From assembly GCF_049808615.1 (NCBI RefSeq), contig NZ_JBNCAN010000007.1, positions 1 to 64,000 on the forward strand: 64,000 nt of DNA. Reading direction: 5' to 3'. The notes under the pieces were generated by a model that saw only the letters and a list, made by a program, of their open reading frames with translations, ran no database searches and was not told the origin of the DNA. Positions 44,771-53,796 of the stretch are shown here, piece by piece (positions within the stretch are counted from its first letter, which is position 1; each line of letters starts with the position of its first letter). The translations under genes were made by a program, and so were the position numbers. This DNA is from Modicisalibacter sp049808615. GTDB lineage: Bacteria > Pseudomonadota > Gammaproteobacteria > Pseudomonadales > Halomonadaceae.

Positions 44771-45991
44771 ATGTCCGACGTCAAGAAGGTCGTGCTCGCC
44801 TATTCCGGCGGCCTGGATACGTCCGTGATCGTCAAGTGGTTGCAGGAGACCTATGACTGCGAAGTGGTGACCTTCACGGCGGACATCGGGCAGGGCGAAG
44901 AGGTCGAGCCGGCGCGCGAAAAGGCCAAGGCCCTGGGAGTCAAGGAGATCTACATCGAGGATCTGCGCGAGGAGTTCGTGCGCGATTACGTCTATCCGAT
45001 GTTCCGTGCCAACACCATCTATGAGGGCGAGTACCTGCTGGGTACCTCCATCGCGCGACCCTTGATCGCCAAGCGCTTGATCGAGATCGCCAACGAGACC
45101 GGCGCAGACGCCATCTCCCATGGCGCCACCGGCAAAGGCAACGATCAGGTGCGTTTCGAACTGGGCGCCTATGCACTCAAGCCTGGCGTCAAGGTCATCG
45201 CCCCCTGGCGTGAGTGGGACCTGACTTCCCGGGAAAAGCTCATGAACTACTGTGAGCAGCACGATATTCCGGTGGATTTCTCCAAGAGCAAGAAAAAATC
45301 ACCTTACTCCATGGACGCCAATCTGCTGCACATCTCCTACGAAGGCGGCATCCTCGAGGATCCCTGGGCGGAAGCCGAGGAAGATATGTGGCGCTGGAGC
45401 GTTTCGCCGGAGGCGGCACCGGATCAGCCCACCTATATCGACCTGACGTTTGAAAAGGGCGATATCGTCGCCATCGACGGTGAAGCCCTGAAGCCTCATG
45501 CAGTACTGGCCAAGCTCAACAAGCTGGGCGGCGACAATGGCATCGGGCGCCTCGATATCGTCGAGAACCGCTACGTGGGCATGAAGTCTCGCGGCTGCTA
45601 CGAGACGCCGGGGGGCACCATCATGCTGCGCGCCCACCGGGCCATCGAGTCACTGACGCTGGATCGTGAAGCGGCGCATTTGAAAGACGAGCTGATGCCC
45701 AGGTACGCCAAGGTCATCTACAACGGTTACTGGTGGAGCCCGGAGCGGCGCATGCTGCAGGCGGCCATCGACGAGACCCAGACCAGCGTCTGCGGCGTGG
45801 TGCGCATGAAGCTCTACAAGGGCAATGCCATCGTCGCTGGTCGCAAGTCCGAGCAGTCGCTGTTCGATGAATCCATCGCGACCTTTGAAGACGATGCTGG
45901 TGCTTATAATCAGAAGGATGCTGAAGGCTTCATCAAGCTCAACGCACTACGTTTACGAATCGCGGCCGGTAAAGGTCGTAGTGCAAGCTGA
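44771..45991 (+). CDS. argG: Argininosuccinate synthase
   Basis: Joins citrulline and aspartate with ATP, the step after ArgF. 406 residues from the ATG giving MSDVKKVVLAYSGGLDTS, with AAGGAG 6 bases upstream; 37 longer-frame codons upstream are not family-like. The ATP pyrophosphatase loop is AYSGGLDTSV (~9-18). A TATACT hexamer at 44723-44728 may be the -10 box; the -35 is poor. HlyU-family gene follows after 15 bases. Confidence 0.97.
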   Translation: MSDVKKVVLAYSGGLDTSVIVKWLQETYDCEVVTFTADIGQGEEVEPAREKAKALGVKEIYIEDLREEFVRDYVYPMFRANTIYEGEYLLGTSIARPLIAKRLIEIANETGADAISHGATGKGNDQVRFELGAYALKPGVKVIAPWREWDLTSREKLMNYCEQHDIPVDFSKSKKKSPYSMDANLLHISYEGGILEDPWAEAEEDMWRWSVSPEAAPDQPTYIDLTFEKGDIVAIDGEALKPHAVLAKLNKLGGDNGIGRLDIVENRYVGMKSRGCYETPGGTIMLRAHRAIESLTLDREAAHLKDELMPRYAKVIYNGYWWSPERRMLQAAIDETQTSVCGVVRMKLYKGNAIVAGRKSEQSLFDESIATFEDDAGAYNQKDAEGFIKLNALRLRIAAGKGRSAS

Positions 45992-46006
45992 AAAAAAGGA
46001 GGCAGC

Positions 46007-46294
46007 ATGCTCAAGAAACTGATCGACGGCCTGTTCCGCAGCGGCGATGTCAACGACGAGGAAATGCCGTCGACGGAGCATCGCGGCTATCTGATCACCC
46101 CCGATCCCCAGGATGCCGGTGGGCAGTACCGGGTCAGCGGCTGGATTCGCAAGCCGATTGAGCAGGGTGAGACCCTTGAGCATCGCTTCGAGCGTTCGGA
46201 CATCGTCAGTAGCCGGGAGGCCTGTGTCGAGCTGACAGTGAACAAGGCGAAGCGCTATATCGATGATGTCGGCGACGAGATGTTCAAGCGCTGA
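46007..46294 (+). CDS. HlyU-family small protein
   Basis: 95 residues matching the HlyU family (named for a hemolysin activator, although many members have no tested function). The pattern HRGYLITPDPQDAGGQYRVSG (~26-45) and C-terminal KAKRYIDDVGDEMF (~78-91) are characteristic. AAGGAGG precedes the ATG. 15 bases after argG, so probably cotranscribed; a terminator follows. No DNA-binding HTH is visible, so the regulator label should not be taken literally. Confidence 0.75.
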   Translation: MLKKLIDGLFRSGDVNDEEMPSTEHRGYLITPDPQDAGGQYRVSGWIRKPIEQGETLEHRFERSDIVSSREACVELTVNKAKRYIDDVGDEMFKR

Positions 46295-46302
46295 GCTTGA
46301 TC

Positions 46303-46331
46303 GCGGCACTCTTTTAGAGTGCCGCTTTTAT
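46303..46331 (+). terminator. Terminator of argG-HlyU transcript
   Basis: Perfect 10-bp stem GCGGCACTCT/AGAGTGCCGC with a TTT loop, followed by TTTTATTT. Nine bases after the HlyU-family stop. Confidence 0.88.
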
Positions 46332-46402
46332 TTGGAGCGCGGCTTTCGTGAAGTCGTTCGAGGACCTGAAGCGGTCAATGTGGCAATTCTCAGGAGGGTC
46401 CG

Positions 46403-47548
46403 ATGCGCCTATTACACCGCGCGTCGTCCTGGCGCACGCTATTCGCCACGGACGATATTCCCGATCCGGCGACATTGCCTGAGGTGCTCGCACCATTACG
46501 CGATGCCGTACAGCGCTTGGGAACCAACCCATCCCTGGCGGAGGCCAAAGCCTGGCAGCCACTGCTGGTAAATGCCTTGCTGCGTCTGGACTTGCCGGGC
46601 TGGCGCATCAGTCAACTGCTCAGCGATCACAACGACTGGCTCTATCGTCGGTCGATTCAACTGGCCCTCGAGGAGATGCGCGGCAAAGGCTGGGGAAAGC
46701 CACCGGTCGGTTACTGCATTCTCACGCTGGGATCTGCCGCGCGCCATGAAAGCCTGCTGCGACCGGATCAGGATAACGCCATGATTGTCGCCGACTATCC
46801 GGATGCCCGGCACGACGAGATCGATGGCTATTTCCAGTCTCTCGGCGAGCGCTTCACCGAGACCCTGGGCGAGGCCGGCATTCCACTGTGTCAGGGTCAT
46901 GTAATGGCGCGCTGGCCGATGTGGCGCAAGCGCCTGAGCGAATGGCAGGAACAGCTGCGCATCTGGACTGCCGAGCGCCGAGTCAAGCGTGTCCAGCAAG
47001 CCAATATTCTGTTTGACTTCCATCCGGTGCACGGCGATGCCAGTCTCGCTGAAGGCTTACGCGACAGCGTGCTGGCACTGGTGCCTCGGGCCGGCCTGTT
47101 TCTCGATGAGATGGCGGCACTGCTCGATGAAACCCCGGTGGCGCTGGATCGTTTCGGTCGGATAGCGGCCAAGAACCACGAGGCGCCCCACGAGCACGCG
47201 CTCGATCTCAAGCGTCAGGGTATGTTGCCTTTGCAGAATGCCGTGCGACTGTTGGCGTTGCTCCATGGAGCGCGCAGTGTCGATAGTCGCGGCCGATTGA
47301 ACGAGTTGGTCGTGCTAGGAAAACTTGATGCTCAAGCGGCTGCGGTATTGATCGCGGCGCTGGGTCGTTTTCAGGGGCTATTACTTGGCGCTCAAATGAT
47401 GGCGCTGAGCGTCGGGCGTCAGCCGGACAATTGGCTAGACCTACGGCGACTCGATGATGCCGAGCGTCTGCTGCTGCGTCATGATCTGCAGCAGGTGCGC
47501 TCACTTGTCAACCAGGCCAAGGCTGCTGCCAGCGCTAGCCACTCGTAG
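46403..47548 (+). CDS. DUF294-type GlnD-like nucleotidyltransferase
   Basis: 381 residues. The nucleotidyltransferase core shows LGSAARHESLLRPDQDNA (~109-126), with the GS and DxD residues of the polymerase-beta clan, as in GlnD. A substrate-binding helical domain follows (~235-375). The usual N-terminal cyclic-nucleotide and CBS domains of DUF294 proteins are missing, only ~105 helical residues precede the core. Start has AGGAGG upstream. Its end overlaps the histidine-kinase gene by 14 bases, tail to tail. It probably nucleotidylates a protein or small molecule; target unknown. Confidence 0.8.
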   Translation: MRLLHRASSWRTLFATDDIPDPATLPEVLAPLRDAVQRLGTNPSLAEAKAWQPLLVNALLRLDLPGWRISQLLSDHNDWLYRRSIQLALEEMRGKGWGKPPVGYCILTLGSAARHESLLRPDQDNAMIVADYPDARHDEIDGYFQSLGERFTETLGEAGIPLCQGHVMARWPMWRKRLSEWQEQLRIWTAERRVKRVQQANILFDFHPVHGDASLAEGLRDSVLALVPRAGLFLDEMAALLDETPVALDRFGRIAAKNHEAPHEHALDLKRQGMLPLQNAVRLLALLHGARSVDSRGRLNELVVLGKLDAQAAAVLIAALGRFQGLLLGAQMMALSVGRQPDNWLDLRRLDDAERLLLRHDLQQVRSLVNQAKAAASASHS

Positions 47549-50309
47549 TGTCCGACTCGGGCGCCTGGGGTAATTCCATGATCAAGCAAGCACCCCCAAG
47601 GGTGGGGCCATCCTCGACCCACAACCGTCCGCCCAGGTGGGCGATGATGCCTCGACTGATCGGCAGGCCCAGGCCGCTGCCACGAGGCCGCCCGCGCGCC
47701 GGCGCATCGCCGCCATCCTGACGTTCCAGTTGATGGAACTTCTCGAAGACGCGCTCGCGCTCGGCTTCGCTGATGCCGGGCCCGTTATCCTCGACGCTCA
47801 GACGCCAGTGATGCTTGTGACGAGACAGGGCCAGGCGCACACGCCCATCCTCATCGGCGGCAAACTTGCTGGCATTGTCGAGCAGGTTGATGATCACCTG
47901 TTCCAGGCGATCGGGATCGCCGATCACGTCTGCCGGTGATGAAGGGATATCCACCGTCAGCGTCACGCCACGCTCTTCCTGCACGCGCAGCACAGCGTCG
48001 GCGCTGCGGCGGGTCAGGTCGGCGAGATCGAGGCGCTGAGGATGCAGTGTCAGACGACCGGATTCCAGCCGGGCCAGATCGAGAATCTCCTCGATCAGCC
48101 GCGAGAGTCGCTGGCTCTCGTGCACCACTACATCGAGGAAGTGGCGGCGCTTGTCCTCGGGTAGGCTGTCGCTGTCGCGCAGGATCTCGGCGAAGGCGCG
48201 AATCGAGGTCAATGGCGTGCGCAGTTCATGACTGACCATGGCGACGAATTCGTCCTTGAGGCGGTCGAGTTCCCGCAGGCGCTCGTTGGCCGCCCGCAAC
48301 TCCTCGCTGATCGTCGTCAGCTCCTGGGACTTCTGTTTCAGTCGCCGGTTGTATTCCAACGTCTGTGAGGTGGTATCAAGGATGCTCAACACGGCGTCCA
48401 GGTCCAGGGCCTCGCCCCGCACCACCGAATTGATCAGCACCCGCGCCGAAGCGTTGCCCAGGGCGCCGGCCAGTGCCCGTTCGGCTCGGGCGATCAGCGC
48501 TGGCGAGGCCGGCTGGGGGGTGCCGACATCCGCCTGGCGCTGCTCCTCGGCGAGAATGCGCAGCGTAGCGGGTGTTCCCAGATAGCGGCTCAACAATTCA
48601 CGCAACTCCTCGAGGGTGGTCTGGCCCTGCCACAGCGGCGTGCGGTGCATCAGCCCAGGATGCATTGCTTCAGTGAACAGCGCCGCCTGGGTCTGTTCCA
48701 GGCGGCTCTGGCGGGTGAACAACGAGACGCCGATAAGCGAGCCGACGTTGACGAGCAGGCTCCAGAACAGCGAGTGGGTGTAGATATCCCAGTCTTCGAG
48801 GCCGAACAGGGCGTAGGGGCGGAGCCATTCGACGCCGAAGGGGCCGTCATTGAGCAATGCCATGTCCAACCAGCCGGATTGAGCGAAGCCGGGTAGCAGC
48901 AGTGTGTAGGCCCATACAGCGATGCCTGATAACAGCGCACAGGCCGCTCCTGCACGGGTTGCGCCTCGCCAGTACATCCCGATCAGCATGGCCGGGGCGA
49001 ATTGCGTGGCGGCAGCAAAGGACACCAGGCCGATGGTCACCAGGCTGTAGGCATCGCCGATCAGCGCATGGTAGAGGTAACCCAGCAGCAGGATCAGCAC
49101 GATCGCCACGCGGCGAATACCGAGTAGCCAGCCGGTGAGTTCGCCCTGCCTGCCAGAGAGACGCGACCCCAGGTGTATCCAGGATGAGCGCAGCAACAGG
49201 GGCATCACTAGATGATTGCTGACCATGGTCGAGAGCGCGATGGTTTCGACGATCATCATGCCAGTGGCCGCTGACAAGCCACCGATGAATACCAGCAAAG
49301 GCAGGCCGTCGAGCCCCGCCGCCAGCGGCAGGGTCAGCACGAAGCTATCCGGGCTAAAGGCGGCATCGCCGAGCAGCACACCGGCCAGGGCCACGGGGAT
49401 CACGAACAGGTTGATCACCAGCAAATACAGTGGGAAGAGCCAGCTGGCGCGTCGAATGTGATCCTCGTCGACGTTCTCTACTACCAGTACCTGGAACTGA
49501 CGCGGCAGGGTCAGGAAGGCCAGGGTTGCCAGTACCAGCATGCCGACCCACCCCAGCGCACCACCGGGAACGCGTTCCAGACTCAGCGCCTGGGTCAGTT
49601 CGGGGTGGGCGGCGGCGCGGGCGAACAGATCACCGGGGCCGTTGTAGAGTACGAATACGGTAAATATGCCTACCGCAAGAAAGGCTACCAGCTTGACCAG
49701 CGACTCGAAGGCGATGGCCGTCACCATGCCTTCGTGACGTTCACTGGCATCGAGATGACGAGTGCCGAACAGGATGATGAAGACGGCAAGTACCAGCGCC
49801 ACCCAGAACGACTTGTCGTTCCAGAAGCCCGCATCGGCCAACACATTTGCCGGGGAGGCGGGGTATTGGGTCAGGATCGCGTGACTCAAGGTGATGGCCT
49901 TGAGCTGCAGGGCGATATAAGGGGTAATGCCAAGTAACGCGATCATTGCCACCAGCGCGCCCAGCCCATCGCTCTTGCCATAGCGGGCGCTGATGAAATC
50001 GGCGATAGAGGTGATGCGTTGTGCCCGGGCGATGCGCACCATCTTACGGATCAGCAATGGGCTGACCAGCATGGCCAGGGTTGGCCCCAGATAGATCAGC
50101 AGGAAGCTCGGGCCATACACGGCGGCGCGGCCGACGCTGCCGTAGAAGGTCCAGGCGGTGCAGTAGACGGCGATCGACAGGGCGTAGATCGTCGGCGAGC
50201 CGATCAATGATCGCCCTTGTTCGGCGCGGCGATCCGCCCAGGCCGCGATCACGAACAACAGCGCCAGATAGCCGAAGGCCACGACCAGCACGACCGTATC
50301 ACTTCTCAT
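47535..50309 (-). CDS. CrbS-like transporter-histidine kinase
   Basis: 924 residues. N-terminal ~510 residues form a sodium:solute symporter (SLC5) domain of ~13 TM helices (SAATGMMIVETIALSTMVSNH near residue ~350). A connector with a helical region (~530-650) leads to a coiled coil, HisKA with MVSHELRTPLTSIRAF (~690-705), and a HATPase with NLLDNASKFA, DNGPGI and GLGLPISRG. It resembles CrbS/CbrA-type sensors that control acetate or amino-acid use. Last gene of a four-gene operon; start overlaps the small membrane protein by 11 bases. Signal not readable. Confidence 0.9.
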   Translation of the reverse strand: MRSDTVVLVVAFGYLALLFVIAAWADRRAEQGRSLIGSPTIYALSIAVYCTAWTFYGSVGRAAVYGPSFLLIYLGPTLAMLVSPLLIRKMVRIARAQRITSIADFISARYGKSDGLGALVAMIALLGITPYIALQLKAITLSHAILTQYPASPANVLADAGFWNDKSFWVALVLAVFIILFGTRHLDASERHEGMVTAIAFESLVKLVAFLAVGIFTVFVLYNGPGDLFARAAAHPELTQALSLERVPGGALGWVGMLVLATLAFLTLPRQFQVLVVENVDEDHIRRASWLFPLYLLVINLFVIPVALAGVLLGDAAFSPDSFVLTLPLAAGLDGLPLLVFIGGLSAATGMMIVETIALSTMVSNHLVMPLLLRSSWIHLGSRLSGRQGELTGWLLGIRRVAIVLILLLGYLYHALIGDAYSLVTIGLVSFAAATQFAPAMLIGMYWRGATRAGAACALLSGIAVWAYTLLLPGFAQSGWLDMALLNDGPFGVEWLRPYALFGLEDWDIYTHSLFWSLLVNVGSLIGVSLFTRQSRLEQTQAALFTEAMHPGLMHRTPLWQGQTTLEELRELLSRYLGTPATLRILAEEQRQADVGTPQPASPALIARAERALAGALGNASARVLINSVVRGEALDLDAVLSILDTTSQTLEYNRRLKQKSQELTTISEELRAANERLRELDRLKDEFVAMVSHELRTPLTSIRAFAEILRDSDSLPEDKRRHFLDVVVHESQRLSRLIEEILDLARLESGRLTLHPQRLDLADLTRRSADAVLRVQEERGVTLTVDIPSSPADVIGDPDRLEQVIINLLDNASKFAADEDGRVRLALSRHKHHWRLSVEDNGPGISEAERERVFEKFHQLERQDGGDAPARGRPRGSGLGLPISRGIIAHLGGRLWVEDGPTLGGACLIMELPQAPESDTTSG

Positions 50310-50559
50310 GCCGCCGTCGCTCCTCCCATGACTCTTCGTATGGCCTTTCGCGTGGTTCTTCGCGTGGCTTTGCGTCAGGACGTTGGAGCAGCCAGGCCGC
50401 CATACCGATCACCGCTCCCCAGACCACGAATAGATATAGCGGCAGCCAGGATAGGCCGTTCGCCGCCGGTCGGTTGAAGAGGACGACCAGCGGCGGGCTG
50501 AACAGCAATAGCGCCAGTCCGGTCAGGGCCAGCAGGCGTGAGTTTCGCCGGTAATTCAT
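50299..50559 (-). CDS. Small two-helix membrane protein, unknown
   Basis: 86 residues from the ATG giving MNYRRNSRLLAL. Two TM helices (~9-27 and ~38-60) and a highly charged Arg/Glu tail. It overlaps the exonuclease gene by ATGA and the kinase gene by 11 bases, so translation is probably coupled with both. Position next to an SLC5 transporter suggests a small accessory subunit, like those found with some SSF transporters. I do not recognise a named family. Confidence 0.75.
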   Translation of the reverse strand: MNYRRNSRLLALTGLALLLFSPPLVVLFNRPAANGLSWLPLYLFVVWGAVIGMAAWLLQRPDAKPREEPRERPYEESWEERRRHEK

Positions 50560-52580
50560 GACGGCACGCCCACCTTGCCCTGCAGTGCCAGTGCCTGGGC
50601 CAGAGTGGTGATGCCCTGGGCCTCGAGGCGGGGCAGCAGGGCCAGCCATAGGGCACCCGTTATGCGGGCATCTCCCAAGGCGCTATGCCGAGCACCGGGC
50701 GGTACCGCGAGATCGAAACGCTCGGCCAAGCTGTCCAGATCATGGTCCTCGAAACTGGCGTCCAGCGCTCGAGACAGCAGCAGGGTATCCAGCACGGTAT
50801 TGTTGAAGCGCAGGCCGCTACCCAAAGGATGGATAGCGCGCAGATCGAAGGCGGCATTATGCGCCATCAGCACCGCATCATCGGCATAGTCGTGAAAGCG
50901 AGGCAACACTTGACGCAGCGGCGGCGCGCCGACCACGTCTGCATCGGTGAGCCCATGAAAGACCGTACTTTGCGGTGGGATCGAGCGCTGAGGATCGACT
51001 AGCTGATCGAAGGTATCATCCGCCAGCAAGCGGCCGTTGACGATGCGACAGGCACCGATGCTGATCACGGTGTCGCCATCGGCCAATTCGAGACCGGTGG
51101 TTTCGGTGTCGAATACCACGATGTCCAACTGGCGCAGGGTACGGTTTGCCAGCTCACCATCCGGAGCCGGCAGTTCGGCGATATCGAAGTCGTGAAACTC
51201 GGGCCGGGGCGGAGGTGGCGTTGCCGGCGTGCCGACCCGGGCCGCCGCCGGCAGGGGCAGCCGCAGCCGGGCGTGCTGGCCATCGTCGTCGGTCAGGCTC
51301 CACAGATCGCTATCATGCTGGCGCAGAATATCGGCGATCCTGGGCGCCATGGGTAATTCGTCTAGTGGCTGCTCGCTCCAGGCATTGAGCCGTTGCTGGC
51401 CCAAGGGAATGCCCGGCCAGATAAGATCAAGGTAGACCCGGCGGTTGCCCAGGCAGATTTCGCCCTCGAAATGCCGACAGCCACTCACCTCGGCCAGATG
51501 TTCGAGCAAGGTGTGCAGCAGGGGCTGCAAGGCCGGAACATCGGCCTTGAACCAGGCGGGTATGCCGATGGGCGTAAGGCTCAGCTGGCTGGTCTCGAGT
51601 CGCATAGCCAGGGCATGCCACAGATCGTTGGACCAGGTCGGGGACAGCCGTTCGCCCTGCACGGTCAAGGAATCCACCAAGCGACCTAGACCCTCGATGG
51701 TCGTGCCCAGCGCCTGGCTCTCCTCCTGAATGGCCGTCTCCAGCTTCTGGCGCAGTGTCGGTTCCTGGTAGGCCTGTTCCAGTGCCTCGGCAGCCGTGGT
51801 CAGGCTGGCGGCATGACGGCGCAGCGCTGGCAATAGCTCCGCCAACTGGGCGCGTTCGGTCAGTTCCCGGCGCCAACTGGCGGTAGCGTCTTCCAGGGAC
51901 AGCAGTGTCTCGCCATGTCCTGACATGACTCGACGCAATGAGCCCCGCAGCCAGCGTTCGCCGAAGGGAATCAGCACCTCACGAGGGCTGCCGTCCGCGG
52001 GGAGGGTGTTGAGTGTTTCCCATAGGCTGGTCGATGGCAGCAACATGGTCAGGTTACGGCCCAGGCCGAGAGTCGAATGTCCGGCGAAGAGGGTTTCGGC
52101 GGCATGGTTGAACAGCAGCAGGCGGCGGTGGCGATCGCACAGCAGCAGCGGCACCTGCAATGACTGCAGCAGGGTTTCCAACTCCTGACGAATGCGCGCG
52201 GCGGTGCGCGCGCCCTCGGCATGGGCGGTCTTCAGCGCCTGGCGATCACTGCGCCAGCCATCCCGGAGTCGTTGAAGGTCCTCTCCGAGATTGCTCAGCC
52301 AGCCTTCCGGCGGGTAATCGTCCCGGGCACCAGGGTTGGCCACTAGCCGGGTGAGCTGTACACGAAAATGACGCAGCGGGGCGAAGAGGCGGCGCTCCAG
52401 CCAGGCACCGATAAGCAGCGTCAGCAGGCCAGGGGCGAGACAGATGAACCACAGCCACACATGAGCGGGGCCGCTCGGACCGAGTTCCGCCTCCAGCCAT
52501 AATGCCAGGAATGCACCGCCGAACAGGAAGATCCCGTTGGCCAGTAACCACAGGCCGAGTAGACGTTGGCGACCCGGCAT
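50556..52580 (-). CDS. Membrane-anchored PAS protein with DnaQ exonuclease
   Basis: 674 residues. Two TM helices (~5-27, ~38-60), HAMP-like linker, PAS-like domain (~135-230, LLLCDRHRRLLLFNHAAETLF), then ~235-455 resembling a decayed histidine-kinase core, with no phospho-His box or G-boxes. The C-terminal ~180 residues are a complete DEDDh exonuclease: VVFDTETTGLE, MAHNAAFDLRAIH and RHSALGDARIT. A nuclease on a membrane sensor is unusual; similar proteins accompany CrbS-like kinases. It starts 2 bases after the receiver gene and overlaps the small membrane protein. Its substrate is unknown. Confidence 0.85.
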   Translation of the reverse strand: MPGRQRLLGLWLLANGIFLFGGAFLALWLEAELGPSGPAHVWLWFICLAPGLLTLLIGAWLERRLFAPLRHFRVQLTRLVANPGARDDYPPEGWLSNLGEDLQRLRDGWRSDRQALKTAHAEGARTAARIRQELETLLQSLQVPLLLCDRHRRLLLFNHAAETLFAGHSTLGLGRNLTMLLPSTSLWETLNTLPADGSPREVLIPFGERWLRGSLRRVMSGHGETLLSLEDATASWRRELTERAQLAELLPALRRHAASLTTAAEALEQAYQEPTLRQKLETAIQEESQALGTTIEGLGRLVDSLTVQGERLSPTWSNDLWHALAMRLETSQLSLTPIGIPAWFKADVPALQPLLHTLLEHLAEVSGCRHFEGEICLGNRRVYLDLIWPGIPLGQQRLNAWSEQPLDELPMAPRIADILRQHDSDLWSLTDDDGQHARLRLPLPAAARVGTPATPPPPRPEFHDFDIAELPAPDGELANRTLRQLDIVVFDTETTGLELADGDTVISIGACRIVNGRLLADDTFDQLVDPQRSIPPQSTVFHGLTDADVVGAPPLRQVLPRFHDYADDAVLMAHNAAFDLRAIHPLGSGLRFNNTVLDTLLLSRALDASFEDHDLDSLAERFDLAVPPGARHSALGDARITGALWLALLPRLEAQGITTLAQALALQGKVGVPS

Positions 52581-52582
52581 GC

Positions 52583-52954
52583 TCAGCGCCCCTCGTCGAG
52601 TAGACCCTTGACCTTGTCGACCAGGGCCTGAGTGGAGAAGGGTTTGGTGATGTAGTCGTCGGCACCCAGGGCGAGGCCTTTCTCGCGCTCAACCTCTCGG
52701 CCATGGGCGGTAAGCATGATGATCAGCAGTCGCTTATGGGCAGTGTCGGCGCGCAGGCGTTCGAGCACGTCGAAGCCGCTGATGCCTGGCAGGCTGATGT
52801 CCAGCAGTACCAGATCCGGTGCCTGATCGGCGACGAGAGCGAGCGCCTGTTCGCCGTTCTCGGCGGTGATTACCTCGAAGCCGGCGCGCTGCATCAGGAA
52901 TTCAAGAGACAGCACGATATTGGGTTCGTCGTCGACAACAAGTACCTTAGACAT
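52583..52954 (-). CDS. Single-domain response regulator
   Basis: 123 residues, receiver only. Acidic pocket VDDEPN (~7-12), phospho-Asp in LVLLDISLPG (~50-59), MLTAHG Thr, and the KPF Lys (~105). Start at the ATG giving MSKVLVVDDE; a 26-codon extension upstream is not receiver-like. GAGGG lies upstream. First gene of the operon with the exonuclease-PAS protein and CrbS-like kinase, so it is the probable phospho-acceptor. With no output domain it must act through protein contact or as a phosphate sink. Confidence 0.9.
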   Translation of the reverse strand: MSKVLVVDDEPNIVLSLEFLMQRAGFEVITAENGEQALALVADQAPDLVLLDISLPGISGFDVLERLRADTAHKRLLIIMLTAHGREVEREKGLALGADDYITKPFSTQALVDKVKGLLDEGR

Positions 52955-53082
52955 TTGGCAGCCCTCTTTACTTGTAATTTCTCGCAGTTTAGCGGGAGGC
53001 GATCGACCCAGAAAGGCGGCTTTGGTCGTCATCAGTGGAAGGCGGTGAAAGGGATGACACTATACCGATAGGGGAGCACAGC

Positions 53083-53754
53083 ATGATCAAGGTTCATCAT
53101 CTGGAAAATTCTCGTTCCCAGCGTGTGCTGTGGCTGCTCGAGGAGTTAGGAATTGAGTACGAGGTCGTCGAGTACGCTCGTGATCCCGAGACGATGCTAG
53201 CGCCACCGGAGCTCAAACAGGTGCATCCCCTGGGCAAATCGCCGGTGATCACTGATGACGAGATCACCGTCGCCGAGTCCGGTGCGATCATCGACTATCT
53301 GATCGAGCGCTACGATACTCAGCATCTACTGGTGCCCACGCCTGGCAGTGACGATCATCGCCATTATCGTTTTTGGCTACACTACGCAGAAGGCTCGGCG
53401 ATGCCGCTACTGGTGATGAAGCTGGTATTCTCGCGCCTGGGAAAACCGCCGGTACCGGCTCTCATGCGTCCCATCGGCAATCTGTTTGCCAGTGGCGTGA
53501 AGCGCAAATTCCTCGATCCACAGATTCGTCAACACATGGAATTCTGGGAAGGGGTGCTGGCCAAATCGCGTTGGTTTGCCGGGGAGCAATTCACCGCCGC
53601 CGATATTCAAATGAGCTTTCCGTTGTTAGCCTTGGATTCACGCAATGGACTCGAGGGTTCACCCAACCTCAAGGGGTGTCTGACTCGTATGCGTGAGCGC
53701 TCTGCCTATCAGCGCGCCACTAAAAAAGGAGGCGAATTCAATCTCTCGGAGTGA
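53083..53754 (+). CDS. Glutathione S-transferase
   Basis: 223 residues from the ATG giving MIKVHHLENSRSQRVLW, with GGGGAG 6 bases upstream. N-terminal thioredoxin-like domain (~1-80; SRSQRV near the active Ser/Tyr, HPLGKSPV, VAESGAIIDYL) and a C-terminal helical domain (FTAADIQMSF, ~180). Divergent from the signalling operon. Likely stress or detoxification role; substrate not known. Confidence 0.9.
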   Translation: MIKVHHLENSRSQRVLWLLEELGIEYEVVEYARDPETMLAPPELKQVHPLGKSPVITDDEITVAESGAIIDYLIERYDTQHLLVPTPGSDDHRHYRFWLHYAEGSAMPLLVMKLVFSRLGKPPVPALMRPIGNLFASGVKRKFLDPQIRQHMEFWEGVLAKSRWFAGEQFTAADIQMSFPLLALDSRNGLEGSPNLKGCLTRMRERSAYQRATKKGGEFNLSE

Positions 53755-53796
53755 ATGGCCATGATGTACTGCAAAGTAGGCAGAAGAGGTGTGAAG

